DNA of 35,041 bases from contig NZ_JADDJF010000034.1 in the NCBI RefSeq assembly GCF_017811755.1, positions 1 through 35,041 of the forward strand, read 5' to 3'. This stretch comes from Pararhodobacter sp. SW119. GTDB taxonomy: Bacteria; Pseudomonadota; Alphaproteobacteria; Rhodobacterales; Rhodobacteraceae. The notes beneath the pieces are model-generated. The model made no database searches. It was not told where the DNA came from and was given only the letters and a program-made list of their open reading frames with translations. The first letter of the stretch is position 1. Each line of letters begins with the position of its first letter. Below are positions 16,951-24,115 of this stretch, in pieces. The position numbers and the translations under genes are program-made.

Positions 16951-17613
16951 ATGGTGCGCGCAGAAGGCAGCTATCCCCGCAAGCAGATCCCTGTCATCGC
17001 TGCGTTTCTGGCCCTTGTGGGCGTGGCGGTCTCCGGCTGCACGCTGGGCAGCGGCGGTACGAACGGCACGGTCCGCGTCGGCACCACCACCGGGGGTGGC
17101 CAGATGGTCGAACGCGACGTGGAGGCCCCCGAGGTCTTTCAGATGGAAGAAGCCGGGCTCTGGGACGGGCGCCCGTCTCTTGGCGGCGTGTGGGTGGCGC
17201 ATCCCGAAGCTGTCGATCCCGAGCGCGTCGTCATTCTGAATGCCGAGAGCGGTGCCAGCGTTACCGGTGCGCTTTTCCGGCGGGAACGGGACAATCCGGG
17301 GCCACGCTTCCAGCTTTCGTCCGAAGCGGCCAACGCCCTGGGAATCCTGCCCGGCGCGCCGACGCCGATCCGTGTGACCGCCCTGCGGCTCGAGCAGGTC
17401 GAGGTCGCCCCGGTCGAGGGGCCTGCAGAAGACGAGGCCGAGATCGCCGAAGTCGCCGCCCCGGAGGATGCGCAACCCGAGGCGCCGCGGGGATTGCGGG
17501 CACTTTTCCAGCGTCGCCCGCCGCCCGCACCGTCAGACGATGCAGCCGAGGACGGCACCAACGACGAGCCACCTTCGCGCGCGGCGACAGACAGGAATGT
17601 GATCCTGCACTGA
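16951..17613 (+). CDS. Lipoprotein with an RlpA-like double-psi beta-barrel segment
   Basis: 220 residues. The start at 16951 is chosen because AGAGG lies 6 bases upstream and the product begins with a compact lipoprotein signal (basic n-region, hydrophobic stretch, lipobox 'AVSGC', lipidated Cys30). Upstream in-frame ATGs would give an overlong n-region. A central segment 'ERVVILNAESGASVTGALFRRERDNPGPRFQLSSEAANALGI' resembles the double-psi beta-barrel of RlpA, which acts on glycan strands, although the catalytic Asp is not evident. The C-terminal third is acidic and then Pro/Arg rich. It lies 82 bases upstream of the D,D-carboxypeptidase, consistent with a cell-wall role. The fold assignment is a likeness only. 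Confidence 0.65.
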   Translation: MVRAEGSYPRKQIPVIAAFLALVGVAVSGCTLGSGGTNGTVRVGTTTGGGQMVERDVEAPEVFQMEEAGLWDGRPSLGGVWVAHPEAVDPERVVILNAESGASVTGALFRRERDNPGPRFQLSSEAANALGILPGAPTPIRVTALRLEQVEVAPVEGPAEDEAEIAEVAAPEDAQPEAPRGLRALFQRRPPPAPSDDAAEDGTNDEPPSRAATDRNVILH

Positions 17614-17695
17614 TCGGGTTTGAAGAATCGTTCGCGAGCGGGCAGAACGATGCCGAAGCGCACCACCGCGCCCACAGCGAACAAGGGAACCGCCC

Positions 17696-18865
17696 ATGCC
17701 AGCGATCCGCCTTCGTGCACGCCTGACGGCCGCATTCCTCAGCCTCGTGCTGATCGGCCTTGCACCGCTGAGCGCTTCGGCGCAGGTGCCGTTCGAGACG
17801 CGCGCGCCGAACATTCTGGTGCTTGACCTCAACACCGGGCAGGTCCTGATCGACCGGAATTCCGACGTGCCCCTGCCGCCCGCCTCGATGTCGAAGCTGA
17901 TGACGCTTCTGATGCTCTTCGAGTCGATCGAGGATGGCCGCGTCACCATGGACACCACCTGGACGGTTTCGGAACGCGCGCACGCGATGGGTGGCTCTTC
18001 GATGTTCCTGGAGACCCGCCATGCGCCGACCACCGAGGATCTGATCCGCGGGATTGCCGTGCTGTCTGGAAACGACGCCACCGTGGTCGTGGCCGAGGGG
18101 CTGGCCGGTAGCGAGGAAGCCTTCGGACAGATCGCCACGCAGCGCGCGCGAGAACTGGGCATGACCAACACGAACATCATGAATGCCTCGGGCTGGCCCC
18201 ACCCGCAGCACCGCATGAGCCTGCGCGATCTGGCGACGCTTTCGAGCCTTATCCTGAACGAGTTTCCGCAGTACTATCCCTATCTTGCCGAGCCGGAATT
18301 CACCTGGAACAACATCACCCAGCCGAACCGGCTGCCACTGATCGGCACCGGGCTCGGCATGGACGGGCTGAAGACCGGCCACACGACCGAGGCGGGATAC
18401 GCGCTGACCGGGTCGGCGTTGCAGGGCACGCGGCGGATCGTCTTCGTCTTTTCGGGCCTGACCAGCGAGCGCGAACGCGCCGAAGAGGCCGAGCGGATCA
18501 TCAACTGGGCCTTCCGCCAGTTCGCCGAACGCCGCGTGGCACAGGGAGGACAGGTGCTGGCCGAAGCCGAGGTCTGGATGGGCGAGGCGGCGAGCGTGCC
18601 GCTGGTCGCGACGCAGGAACATGCGATCCTGGTGCCCGCGATGGGCACGACCGAGTTGCAGGCGCGCGTGGAATATGACGGTCCGCTGAGCGCGCCGATC
18701 GCGCAGGGGGACGAGGTTGCCCGGCTGATCGTCGAGGTGCCGGGTTCGGCGCCGCTGACCTTCCCGCTGGTCGCCGGCGCCGATGTGGCGCGGGGCGGTT
18801 TCGCGCCGCGGATGCGCAGTGCGGCGACCGTGCTTGCCGACCGCATGGGCGTGACGCTGCCGTGA
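17696..18865 (+). CDS. dacC: D-alanyl-D-alanine carboxypeptidase (PBP5/DacC type)
   Basis: 389 residues with a signal peptide (about 1-29). It removes the terminal D-Ala from peptidoglycan stem peptides in the periplasm. The three penicillin-binding motifs are present: SxxK 'SMSK' (Ser64-Lys67), SGN (124-126) and KTG (226-228). A PBP5-like beta-domain occupies about residues 275-370, and the C-terminal helix probably contacts the inner membrane. The stop overlaps the tmk GTG start (GTGA, 18862-18865). It stands at the head of the tmk-holB-tatD string, an arrangement seen in other Rhodobacteraceae. The gene symbol is by family only. Confidence 0.93.
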   Translation: MPAIRLRARLTAAFLSLVLIGLAPLSASAQVPFETRAPNILVLDLNTGQVLIDRNSDVPLPPASMSKLMTLLMLFESIEDGRVTMDTTWTVSERAHAMGGSSMFLETRHAPTTEDLIRGIAVLSGNDATVVVAEGLAGSEEAFGQIATQRARELGMTNTNIMNASGWPHPQHRMSLRDLATLSSLILNEFPQYYPYLAEPEFTWNNITQPNRLPLIGTGLGMDGLKTGHTTEAGYALTGSALQGTRRIVFVFSGLTSERERAEEAERIINWAFRQFAERRVAQGGQVLAEAEVWMGEAASVPLVATQEHAILVPAMGTTELQARVEYDGPLSAPIAQGDEVARLIVEVPGSAPLTFPLVAGADVARGGFAPRMRSAATVLADRMGVTLP

Positions 18866-19497
18866 ACGGAAAGTGTTGCGCCGGCTTTTTCATCACCTTC
18901 GAAGGGATCGATGGATCCGGCAAGTCTACCCAGGCAAGGCAGCTTGCGGAAACGCTTGGTGCGCGGCTGACCCGCGAGCCCGGCGGTTCGCCCGGTGCCG
19001 AGCAGATCCGTCGCCTGCTGGTCGAGGGGGAGGCGGGAAGATGGTCGGCGGAGACCGAAATCCTTCTGTTCACAGCCGCACGGCGTGACCATCTGGAAAA
19101 GACCATCCTGCCGGCGCTGGAGGCCGGCGGAGTGATCGTATCGGACCGGTTCGCCGATTCGACCCGGATCTATCAGGGGGTCGCGCGCGCAACGCTGCGC
19201 GACACGGTGGACCGACTGCACGCGTTGATGATCGCACAGGAACCCGACCTCACCTTCGTCATCGACACCGATCCGAAGGTGGCGCTGGAACGCGGCCTCG
19301 GGCGCGGAAGCGGAGAGGACAGGTTCGAATCTTTCGGCGTCGATTTTCAGGAACGACTACGCGCGGGTTTCCTGGCTCTGGCAGAGGAGTATCCCGACCG
19401 CGTGCGCGTGATCGACGGCAACCGCGCCCCGACCGCAATCGCGGCCGAGGTCGCGGCGCTGGCGCGGGACGCCCTTGCGCGGCGGGATCATGGCTGA
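18862..19497 (+). CDS. tmk: Thymidylate kinase
   Basis: 211 residues. Phosphorylates dTMP to dTDP with ATP in the cytoplasm. The P-loop 'FEGIDGSGKSTQ' (GSGKST, 18-23) is near the N-terminus, the 'REPGGSPGAEQIR' substrate segment follows, then the 'VSDRFADSTRIYQG' DR motif and a LID region 'GRGSGEDRFE'. It starts with GTG inside the dacC stop overlap, and its last 8 bases overlap the start of holB, so translation is coupled. All expected motifs are intact. Confidence 0.95.
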   Translation: MNGKCCAGFFITFEGIDGSGKSTQARQLAETLGARLTREPGGSPGAEQIRRLLVEGEAGRWSAETEILLFTAARRDHLEKTILPALEAGGVIVSDRFADSTRIYQGVARATLRDTVDRLHALMIAQEPDLTFVIDTDPKVALERGLGRGSGEDRFESFGVDFQERLRAGFLALAEEYPDRVRVIDGNRAPTAIAAEVAALARDALARRDHG

Positions 19498-20608
19498 ACC
19501 GGCACCCGAACCCGATCAAATCGAGGGCGCGCCGCATCCGCGCGAGGCGCCCGCGATCTTCGGCCAAGGCGTGGCCGAGGCCGGCTTCCTGCAGGCCTTC
19601 AATTCGGGCCGGCTGCATCACGGCTGGCTCCTGACCGGTCCCCGCGGGGTCGGCAAGGCGACGCTGGCCTGGCGGATCGCGCGCTTCCTGCTGGCCCAGC
19701 CGCAACCAGGCGAGGCGGGGCTTTTCGGCGCGCCGCCGGAACCCGACAGCCTGGACATTGCGCCCGATCATCCGGTGGCGCGGCCGATGCTGGCGCAGTC
19801 CGAACCCCGGCTGAAACTGATCCGCCGCACCCCGAACGAACGTGGGGTAATGCGTCAGGTCATCGCGGTCGAGGATGTGCGCGCGCTGCGCGACTTCTTC
19901 GGCCTCAGCGCGACGGACGGCGGACGGCGCGTGGTGATCGTCGATGCCGCCGACGAGATGAATCCCAACGCCGCAAACGCGATCCTGAAACTGCTGGAGG
20001 AACCGCCAGCGGGGGCGGTTCTGTTGCTCGTCTCGCACCAGCCCTCGCGTCTCTTGCCGACGATCCGGTCGCGTTGTCGGGTGTTGAAACTCGCCCCGCT
20101 CGACGCCGCGGCGATGGCCGCGGCACTGGACCAGGCCGGTGCCGGCGACGTCGATGCGGCGGCGCTGGCGGCACTTTCGGGTGGATCGGTGGGGGAGGCG
20201 CTGCGGCTTCTGTCCGGCAACGGGCTGGAGCTTTACGGCCAGATTGCGGCGCTTCTGGCGGCGATGCCGGGGGCTCCGCGTCCTGACCTGATCCGGCTGG
20301 CCGACAGTGCTGCAGGACGCGGCAGCGAAGGGCGGTTCGACCTGATCGTCCGGCTCACCGATCTGGCGGTGGCCCGGCTGGCGCGGGCGGGCGCAAGCGG
20401 CGTGACCCCGGACGAGGCGGTGCCCGGCGAGGCGGCGATGATGGCGCGCCTTGCCCGGAACGCGGGCGCGGCGCGCGTCTGGGCGGATCTGGCGGCCGAT
20501 CTGGGCGCGCGGGCCCGGGCGGGCAAGGCGGTCAACCTTGACCCTGCCGCGCTGGTCATCGATATGTTCCTGCGCATGGAAACAGCGGCCAGAAGCCTGG
20601 CCCGATGA
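19490..20608 (+). CDS. holB: DNA polymerase III subunit delta'
   Basis: 372 residues starting at the ATG at 19490, inside the tmk end; a start 15 bases upstream is possible but less likely. Delta' is part of the clamp loader that opens the beta clamp at the replication fork. An AAA+ domain shows 'TGPRGVGKATLA' (Walker A-like, 50-57) and 'VVIVDAADEMNPNAANAILKLLEEPP', plus the 'SRC' sensor motif in 'IRSRCRVLKL'. The four-Cys zinc module of the E. coli protein is not visible between the two, as is common in alphaproteobacteria. A helical collar domain follows. Confidence 0.93.
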   Translation: MAEPAPEPDQIEGAPHPREAPAIFGQGVAEAGFLQAFNSGRLHHGWLLTGPRGVGKATLAWRIARFLLAQPQPGEAGLFGAPPEPDSLDIAPDHPVARPMLAQSEPRLKLIRRTPNERGVMRQVIAVEDVRALRDFFGLSATDGGRRVVIVDAADEMNPNAANAILKLLEEPPAGAVLLLVSHQPSRLLPTIRSRCRVLKLAPLDAAAMAAALDQAGAGDVDAAALAALSGGSVGEALRLLSGNGLELYGQIAALLAAMPGAPRPDLIRLADSAAGRGSEGRFDLIVRLTDLAVARLARAGASGVTPDEAVPGEAAMMARLARNAGAARVWADLAADLGARARAGKAVNLDPAALVIDMFLRMETAARSLAR

Positions 20609-20615
20609 GGCCAGG

Positions 20616-21419
20616 ATGAGCACGCCGGAAATCGTCGACAGTCATACCCATCTGGACTTTGCCGATTTCGAGGGTGAACTGGACCAGGTGATCGACCGCG
20701 CCCGCACTGCCGGGGTCACCCGGATGGTCACGATCTGCACGCGTCTGGAAAACGAGCCGAAGGTGCGCGCGATTGCCGAAGCCCACGATGGCGTCTTCTT
20801 TGCCGTGGGCACCCATCCGATGAGCGTGGCGAAGGAGCCGATGGCGACGGTCGAGGCCCTCGAACGGCTTGCCGCGCATCCGAAATGCGTGGGCATCGGC
20901 GAGTCCGGCCTCGACTATCACTACACCGTCGAAAGCGCCGTGCAGCAGCAAGAGAGCCTGCGCATCCATATCGATGCCGCGCGTCGGACGGGCCTCCCGC
21001 TGATCATCCACGCCCGCGACGCGGACGCGGACATGGCGCGCATCCTTTCCGACGAGCTTGCGGGCGGGGCCTATGCCTGCGTGATGCACTGCTTTTCATC
21101 GGGCGCCGAACTGGCGCGGGTAGCGCTGGACTTGGGGTTCTATCTGTCGGCCTCGGGGATCACCGCCTTTCCACGCTCGGACGCCTTGCGCGCGATTTTC
21201 GCCGATGCCCCGGTCGAGCGGATCCTGGTCGAGACGGATGCCCCCTATCTGGCGCCGCCGCCGCATCGCGGCCGGCGCAACGAGCCTGCGTATACAGCGC
21301 ATACCGCGCGGGCCATCGCCGGTCTGTGGGGGATGGACTACGCGGACTTCGCGGCGCAGACCTCGGCGAACTTCGACCGACTTTTCGCCAAGGCCGCTGC
21401 GGCGGGGAGCGGCGCATGA
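20616..21419 (+). CDS. TatD family metal-dependent deoxyribonuclease
   Basis: 267 residues from the ATG at 20616, 7 bases after the holB stop, with GAGG then AGG upstream. TatD-type TIM-barrel hydrolases act as 3'-5' DNases, and some act on D-amino-acyl tRNA. Metal ligands are all visible: HxH in 'DSHTHLDF' (His10, His12), Glu96 in 'GIGESGLDYHY', His132 in 'IIHARD', His158 in 'MHCF' and Asp208 in 'ETDAPYLAP'. The stop overlaps the start of the next gene (ATGA). Whether it is TatD, YcfH or YjjV is not settled; holB neighbours usually are YcfH. Confidence 0.93.
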   Translation: MSTPEIVDSHTHLDFADFEGELDQVIDRARTAGVTRMVTICTRLENEPKVRAIAEAHDGVFFAVGTHPMSVAKEPMATVEALERLAAHPKCVGIGESGLDYHYTVESAVQQQESLRIHIDAARRTGLPLIIHARDADADMARILSDELAGGAYACVMHCFSSGAELARVALDLGFYLSASGITAFPRSDALRAIFADAPVERILVETDAPYLAPPPHRGRRNEPAYTAHTARAIAGLWGMDYADFAAQTSANFDRLFAKAAAAGSGA

Positions 21420-22216
21420 GCGACCGGTTGCGGGTGACGATCCTGGGCTGCGGCTCCTCGGGCGGGGTGCCCCGCCTGGGCGGCGAATGGGGCGAGTGCG
21501 ATCCCTTGAACCCGAAGAACCGGCGTAGGCGCTGTTCACTGCTGCTGGAGCGGGTCGGTGCCGGCGGGACGACGCGCGTGTTGATCGACACTTCGCCCGA
21601 CATGCGCGAGCAACTTCTCGATGCCGGGATCGGCACGCTGGATGCGGTGGTCTACACGCATGCCCATGCCGACCATGTGCACGGGATCGACGATCTGCGG
21701 ATGGTCGTCTTCAACATGCGGCGTCGGCTGCCGGTCTTTGCGGATGCGCCGACGCAGGAGGCGCTGCTATCGCGCTTCGGTTATGCCTTCGTGCAGCCGA
21801 GCGGATCGCCCTATCCGCCGATCCTCGACCTCTATTCGATCGACGGGCCGTTTAGCGTCGACGGGGCGGGGGGTGCGATCGCGCTGTCGCCCTTCCGGGT
21901 CAATCATGGCAGCATGGATGCGCTGGGTTTCCGGGTAGGGCGCATCGTCTATCTGCCCGATGTCCTGCGCATTCCCGACGAGGCCTGGCCGCATCTGGCG
22001 GGGTTGGAATGCTGGATCGTCGACGCGCTGCGCCGGCGGCCGCATCCGACGCATGCGCATCTCGACCTGACGCTGGAATGGATCGCGCGCGCGGCGCCGG
22101 AAAGGGCGGTGCTGACCAACATGCATGTGGACCTCGACCACACGGTGGTCGAGGCCGAAACGCCCCCGCATATCTCTGCGGCTTTCGACGGGATGGTGCT
22201 GGAGTTCGCGCTGTGA
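21416..22216 (+). CDS. MBL-fold metallo-hydrolase (PhnP-like)
   Basis: 266 residues starting with ATGA overlap on tatD. The metallo-beta-lactamase motif HxHxDH is present in 'YTHAHADHVHGIDDLR' (His82, His84, Asp86, His87). The N-terminal 'GCGSSGGVPRLGGEWGECDP' and C-terminal 'TNMHVDLDH' fit the PhnP/cyclic phosphodiesterase-like subgroup. PhnP itself cleaves cyclic ribose phosphates in phosphonate breakdown, but no other phn gene is nearby. Its place behind holB and tatD is a common alphaproteobacterial order. The true substrate is unknown. Confidence 0.9.
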   Translation: MSDRLRVTILGCGSSGGVPRLGGEWGECDPLNPKNRRRRCSLLLERVGAGGTTRVLIDTSPDMREQLLDAGIGTLDAVVYTHAHADHVHGIDDLRMVVFNMRRRLPVFADAPTQEALLSRFGYAFVQPSGSPYPPILDLYSIDGPFSVDGAGGAIALSPFRVNHGSMDALGFRVGRIVYLPDVLRIPDEAWPHLAGLECWIVDALRRRPHPTHAHLDLTLEWIARAAPERAVLTNMHVDLDHTVVEAETPPHISAAFDGMVLEFAL

Positions 22217-22231
22217 GCTGCCGCGGGCGCG

Positions 22232-22264
22232 CGCCGGGCGACCCCATCGAGGGGTCCCCCGGCG
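22232..22264 (+). other. Strong stem-loop between the MBL and AEC genes
   Basis: Left arm CGCCGGGCGACCCC (22232-22245) and right arm GGGGTCCCCCGGCG (22251-22264) pair with one mismatch around a 5-base loop. There is no T run after it, so it is not a standard terminator. It may separate the two genes or stabilise mRNA ends. Confidence 0.6.
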
Positions 22265-22302
22265 CCGGGCGGCCTGCGTCCCCCCGAAGAGGGCACGCCT
22301 AG

Positions 22303-23232
22303 ATGCAGGCGCTTGTCGATGTGATCCTGCCGGTCTTTCTGGTCGTGGCCTTTGGCTACATCGTCGTCTGGCGCGGCTGGATGAACGATGCGACCGTCGA
22401 TGCGCTGATGAAGTTCACGCAGAACTTCGCCATTCCCTGCCTGCTTTTTCTGGCCATCGCACGGCTCGACCTGGGTACCGAGTTCGATTGGCGCCTGCTG
22501 AGCGCGTTCTACACGGGCGCCGTCATCGGCTTTCTGATGGGACTTTTCGGCGCGCGATTCCTCTTCGGTCGGGACTGGGAGGACGCGATCGCGGTGGGGT
22601 TCGTCTGCCTCTTCTCGAATTCGCTTCTGTTGGGCCTGCCGATCACCGAACGGGCCTATGGGGCCGAGGCGCTGGCGGCGAACTACGCGATCATCGCGCT
22701 GCATTCGCCGGTCTGCTACGCCATCGGGATCACCGCCATGGAGACGGTGCGCGCGCGCGGCACGGGGGTCGGCGCGACGCTGCTGCGGGTGGGCAAGGGC
22801 ATCGCCTCGAACGGGCTGGTGATCGGGATCGTGTTGGGCGCGGCGGTCAACCTGACCGGGCTGGGGCTGCCGGGGGCGCTGTGGCAGGCGCTGGAGATGA
22901 TCGCGCGGGCGGGGTTGCCGGCGGCTCTGTTCGGGCTGGGCGGTGTGCTCTACCAGTACCGGCCCGAGGGCGATCTGCGGCTGATCGCCTATGCCTGCGC
23001 GGTGTCGCTGGTGCTGCATCCGGCGATCACCTGGACGCTGGGTGGCAGCCTAGGGTTGACCGATGCCCAGTCCCGCTCGGCGGTGGTGACGGCGGCGATG
23101 GCGCCGGGTGTGAACGCCTATGTCTTTGCAAACATGTACGGAAGGGCGCGCCGGGTCGCGGCCTCGAGCGTGCTGATCGGCACGGGTCTGTGCGTGATCA
23201 CGGCCTGGGGCTGGATGACGGCGCTCGGCTGA
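22303..23232 (+). CDS. AEC family transporter (auxin efflux carrier/malonate type)
   Basis: 309 residues with about ten hydrophobic helices in two five-helix halves, typical of AEC permeases. The start ATG has GAGGG about 9 bases upstream. Motifs such as 'NFAIPCLLFLAIARLDL', 'FSNSLLLGLPI' and 'AMAPGVNAYVFANMYG' are those of the family. Members export or import organic anions (for example malonate), and the substrate here is unknown. It follows the MBL gene after an 86-base gap with the stem-loop at 22232-22264. Confidence 0.88.
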   Translation: MQALVDVILPVFLVVAFGYIVVWRGWMNDATVDALMKFTQNFAIPCLLFLAIARLDLGTEFDWRLLSAFYTGAVIGFLMGLFGARFLFGRDWEDAIAVGFVCLFSNSLLLGLPITERAYGAEALAANYAIIALHSPVCYAIGITAMETVRARGTGVGATLLRVGKGIASNGLVIGIVLGAAVNLTGLGLPGALWQALEMIARAGLPAALFGLGGVLYQYRPEGDLRLIAYACAVSLVLHPAITWTLGGSLGLTDAQSRSAVVTAAMAPGVNAYVFANMYGRARRVAASSVLIGTGLCVITAWGWMTALG

Positions 23233-23301
23233 GCGGTTGATCCTGCGCAAGGTGGGAAGGCGGGAATCGTGCTAGGCTGTCTTGCTTGGGAGGAGAACGC
23301 C

Positions 23302-23577
23302 ATGATCAACGAGAACGACATTCTGGACATGACCTGCCTGACCCGTGCCGAGATTGCGGCGATCGCCGAACACGAGCATATCGGCGACGTCGCGGCGGCG
23401 GAGATGGGCGAATACATGATGCATATCCATCACGGGCCGCAGCACGTGCAGCAGATGATCTGCGAGGATATCCAGGCCGCGCTGCGGTCCCGGGATCTGA
23501 TGCGGGCGCGCGCGCTTTACCAGACGCTGAAGGCGTTTCTGGCCGCCCATCCGGAGGCGCTGCGGGGCAATTCCTGA
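23302..23577 (+). CDS. Small conserved hypothetical protein
   Basis: 91 residues, acidic and His/Met-rich in the centre ('EMGEYMMHIHHGPQHVQQM'), with no signal or membrane segment. The start has GGAGGAG 6 bases upstream, which is strong support for a real gene. It resembles a small alphaproteobacterial family of unknown function ('LTRAEIAAIAEHEHIGDVAAAEMG' near the N-terminus). It probably folds as helices. The AEC gene ends 69 bases before it. The 11-bp array (copy 2) begins 16 bases after its stop. Confidence 0.7.
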   Translation: MINENDILDMTCLTRAEIAAIAEHEHIGDVAAAEMGEYMMHIHHGPQHVQQMICEDIQAALRSRDLMRARALYQTLKAFLAAHPEALRGNS

Positions 23578-23592
23578 GCCGGGCAGGGGGGC

Positions 23593-23644
23593 TGGCGGGC
23601 GTATGGCAAGCGGCTGGCAAGCGTATGGCAAACGTATGGCAGTT
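23593..23644. repeat. 11-bp tandem repeat array, copy 2
   Basis: Units TGGCGGGCGTA, TGGCAAGCGGC, TGGCAAGCGTA, TGGCAAACGTA and a terminal TGGCAGTT. The last three units equal those of the array at 3259-3310, which also ends in TGGCAGTT. It lies directly after a gene stop, in the 538-base gap 23578-24115. Confidence 0.85.
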
Positions 23645-23704
23645 CCGAACGGTGCGGCAGGGAGTTGGAAAGGACTGCGCCGGCTTTCGGCGGGCTGCGG
23701 GCGC

Positions 23705-23775
23705 GGCGCAGAATGGGGGCGCTGCCCCCCTCTTGGCTGCGCCAATTCACCCCCCGGGGTATTTCTGGACAGAAA
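23705..23775. repeat. Nested palindromic intergenic element
   Basis: An outer stem GGCGCAG (23705-23711) with CTGCGCC (23737-23743) encloses GGGGGC (23715-23720) and GCCCCC (23724-23729). A C/G-rich block ending CCCCCCGGGG then precedes the palindrome TTTCTG-GA-CAGAAA (23762-23775). Elements of this style (GC hairpin, CCCGGG block, then an AT-rich tail) are common between genes in Rhodobacteraceae genomes, so this is probably a dispersed repeat. I see no gene in the rest of 23578-24115. Confidence 0.5.
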
Positions 23776-24115
23776 ATGGCGGAAGGGGGTGGGGAGGACC
23801 CGACCTTGGCGACGGAGCCTCTTTTCGCCGCGCGCGAAGCGTGCGGCGCCCGGCCCAACGCGAGGAAGGTTCGTGCGCGGAACGCGCACAGCCTGACGAG
23901 GGGCGGGAGCACCTGCGGGGCTTTCGGCGGCAGGAGTGGGCATCGCGGTGGGGCGATGGGCGGGGGTGTGGCGCACGCGCGCGAGGCGCCATGCGCGCCC
24001 GCAGGCGGCGCCGCCGGACGCCGGGGTCCGGCTTTCCGACTTGCGCGCGGGGCGTGGCCTGACCTAGGGTTGCACCGCCCGTGCGGCCTGGCCGCGCCTG
24101 TCGAGACGGAGAGCC

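Noticed and set aside
17627-17651. ATCGTTC/GAACGAT inverted repeat before dacC as a terminator
   Set aside because: No T run follows and the loop is 11 bases; it was left as an unremarkable dyad.
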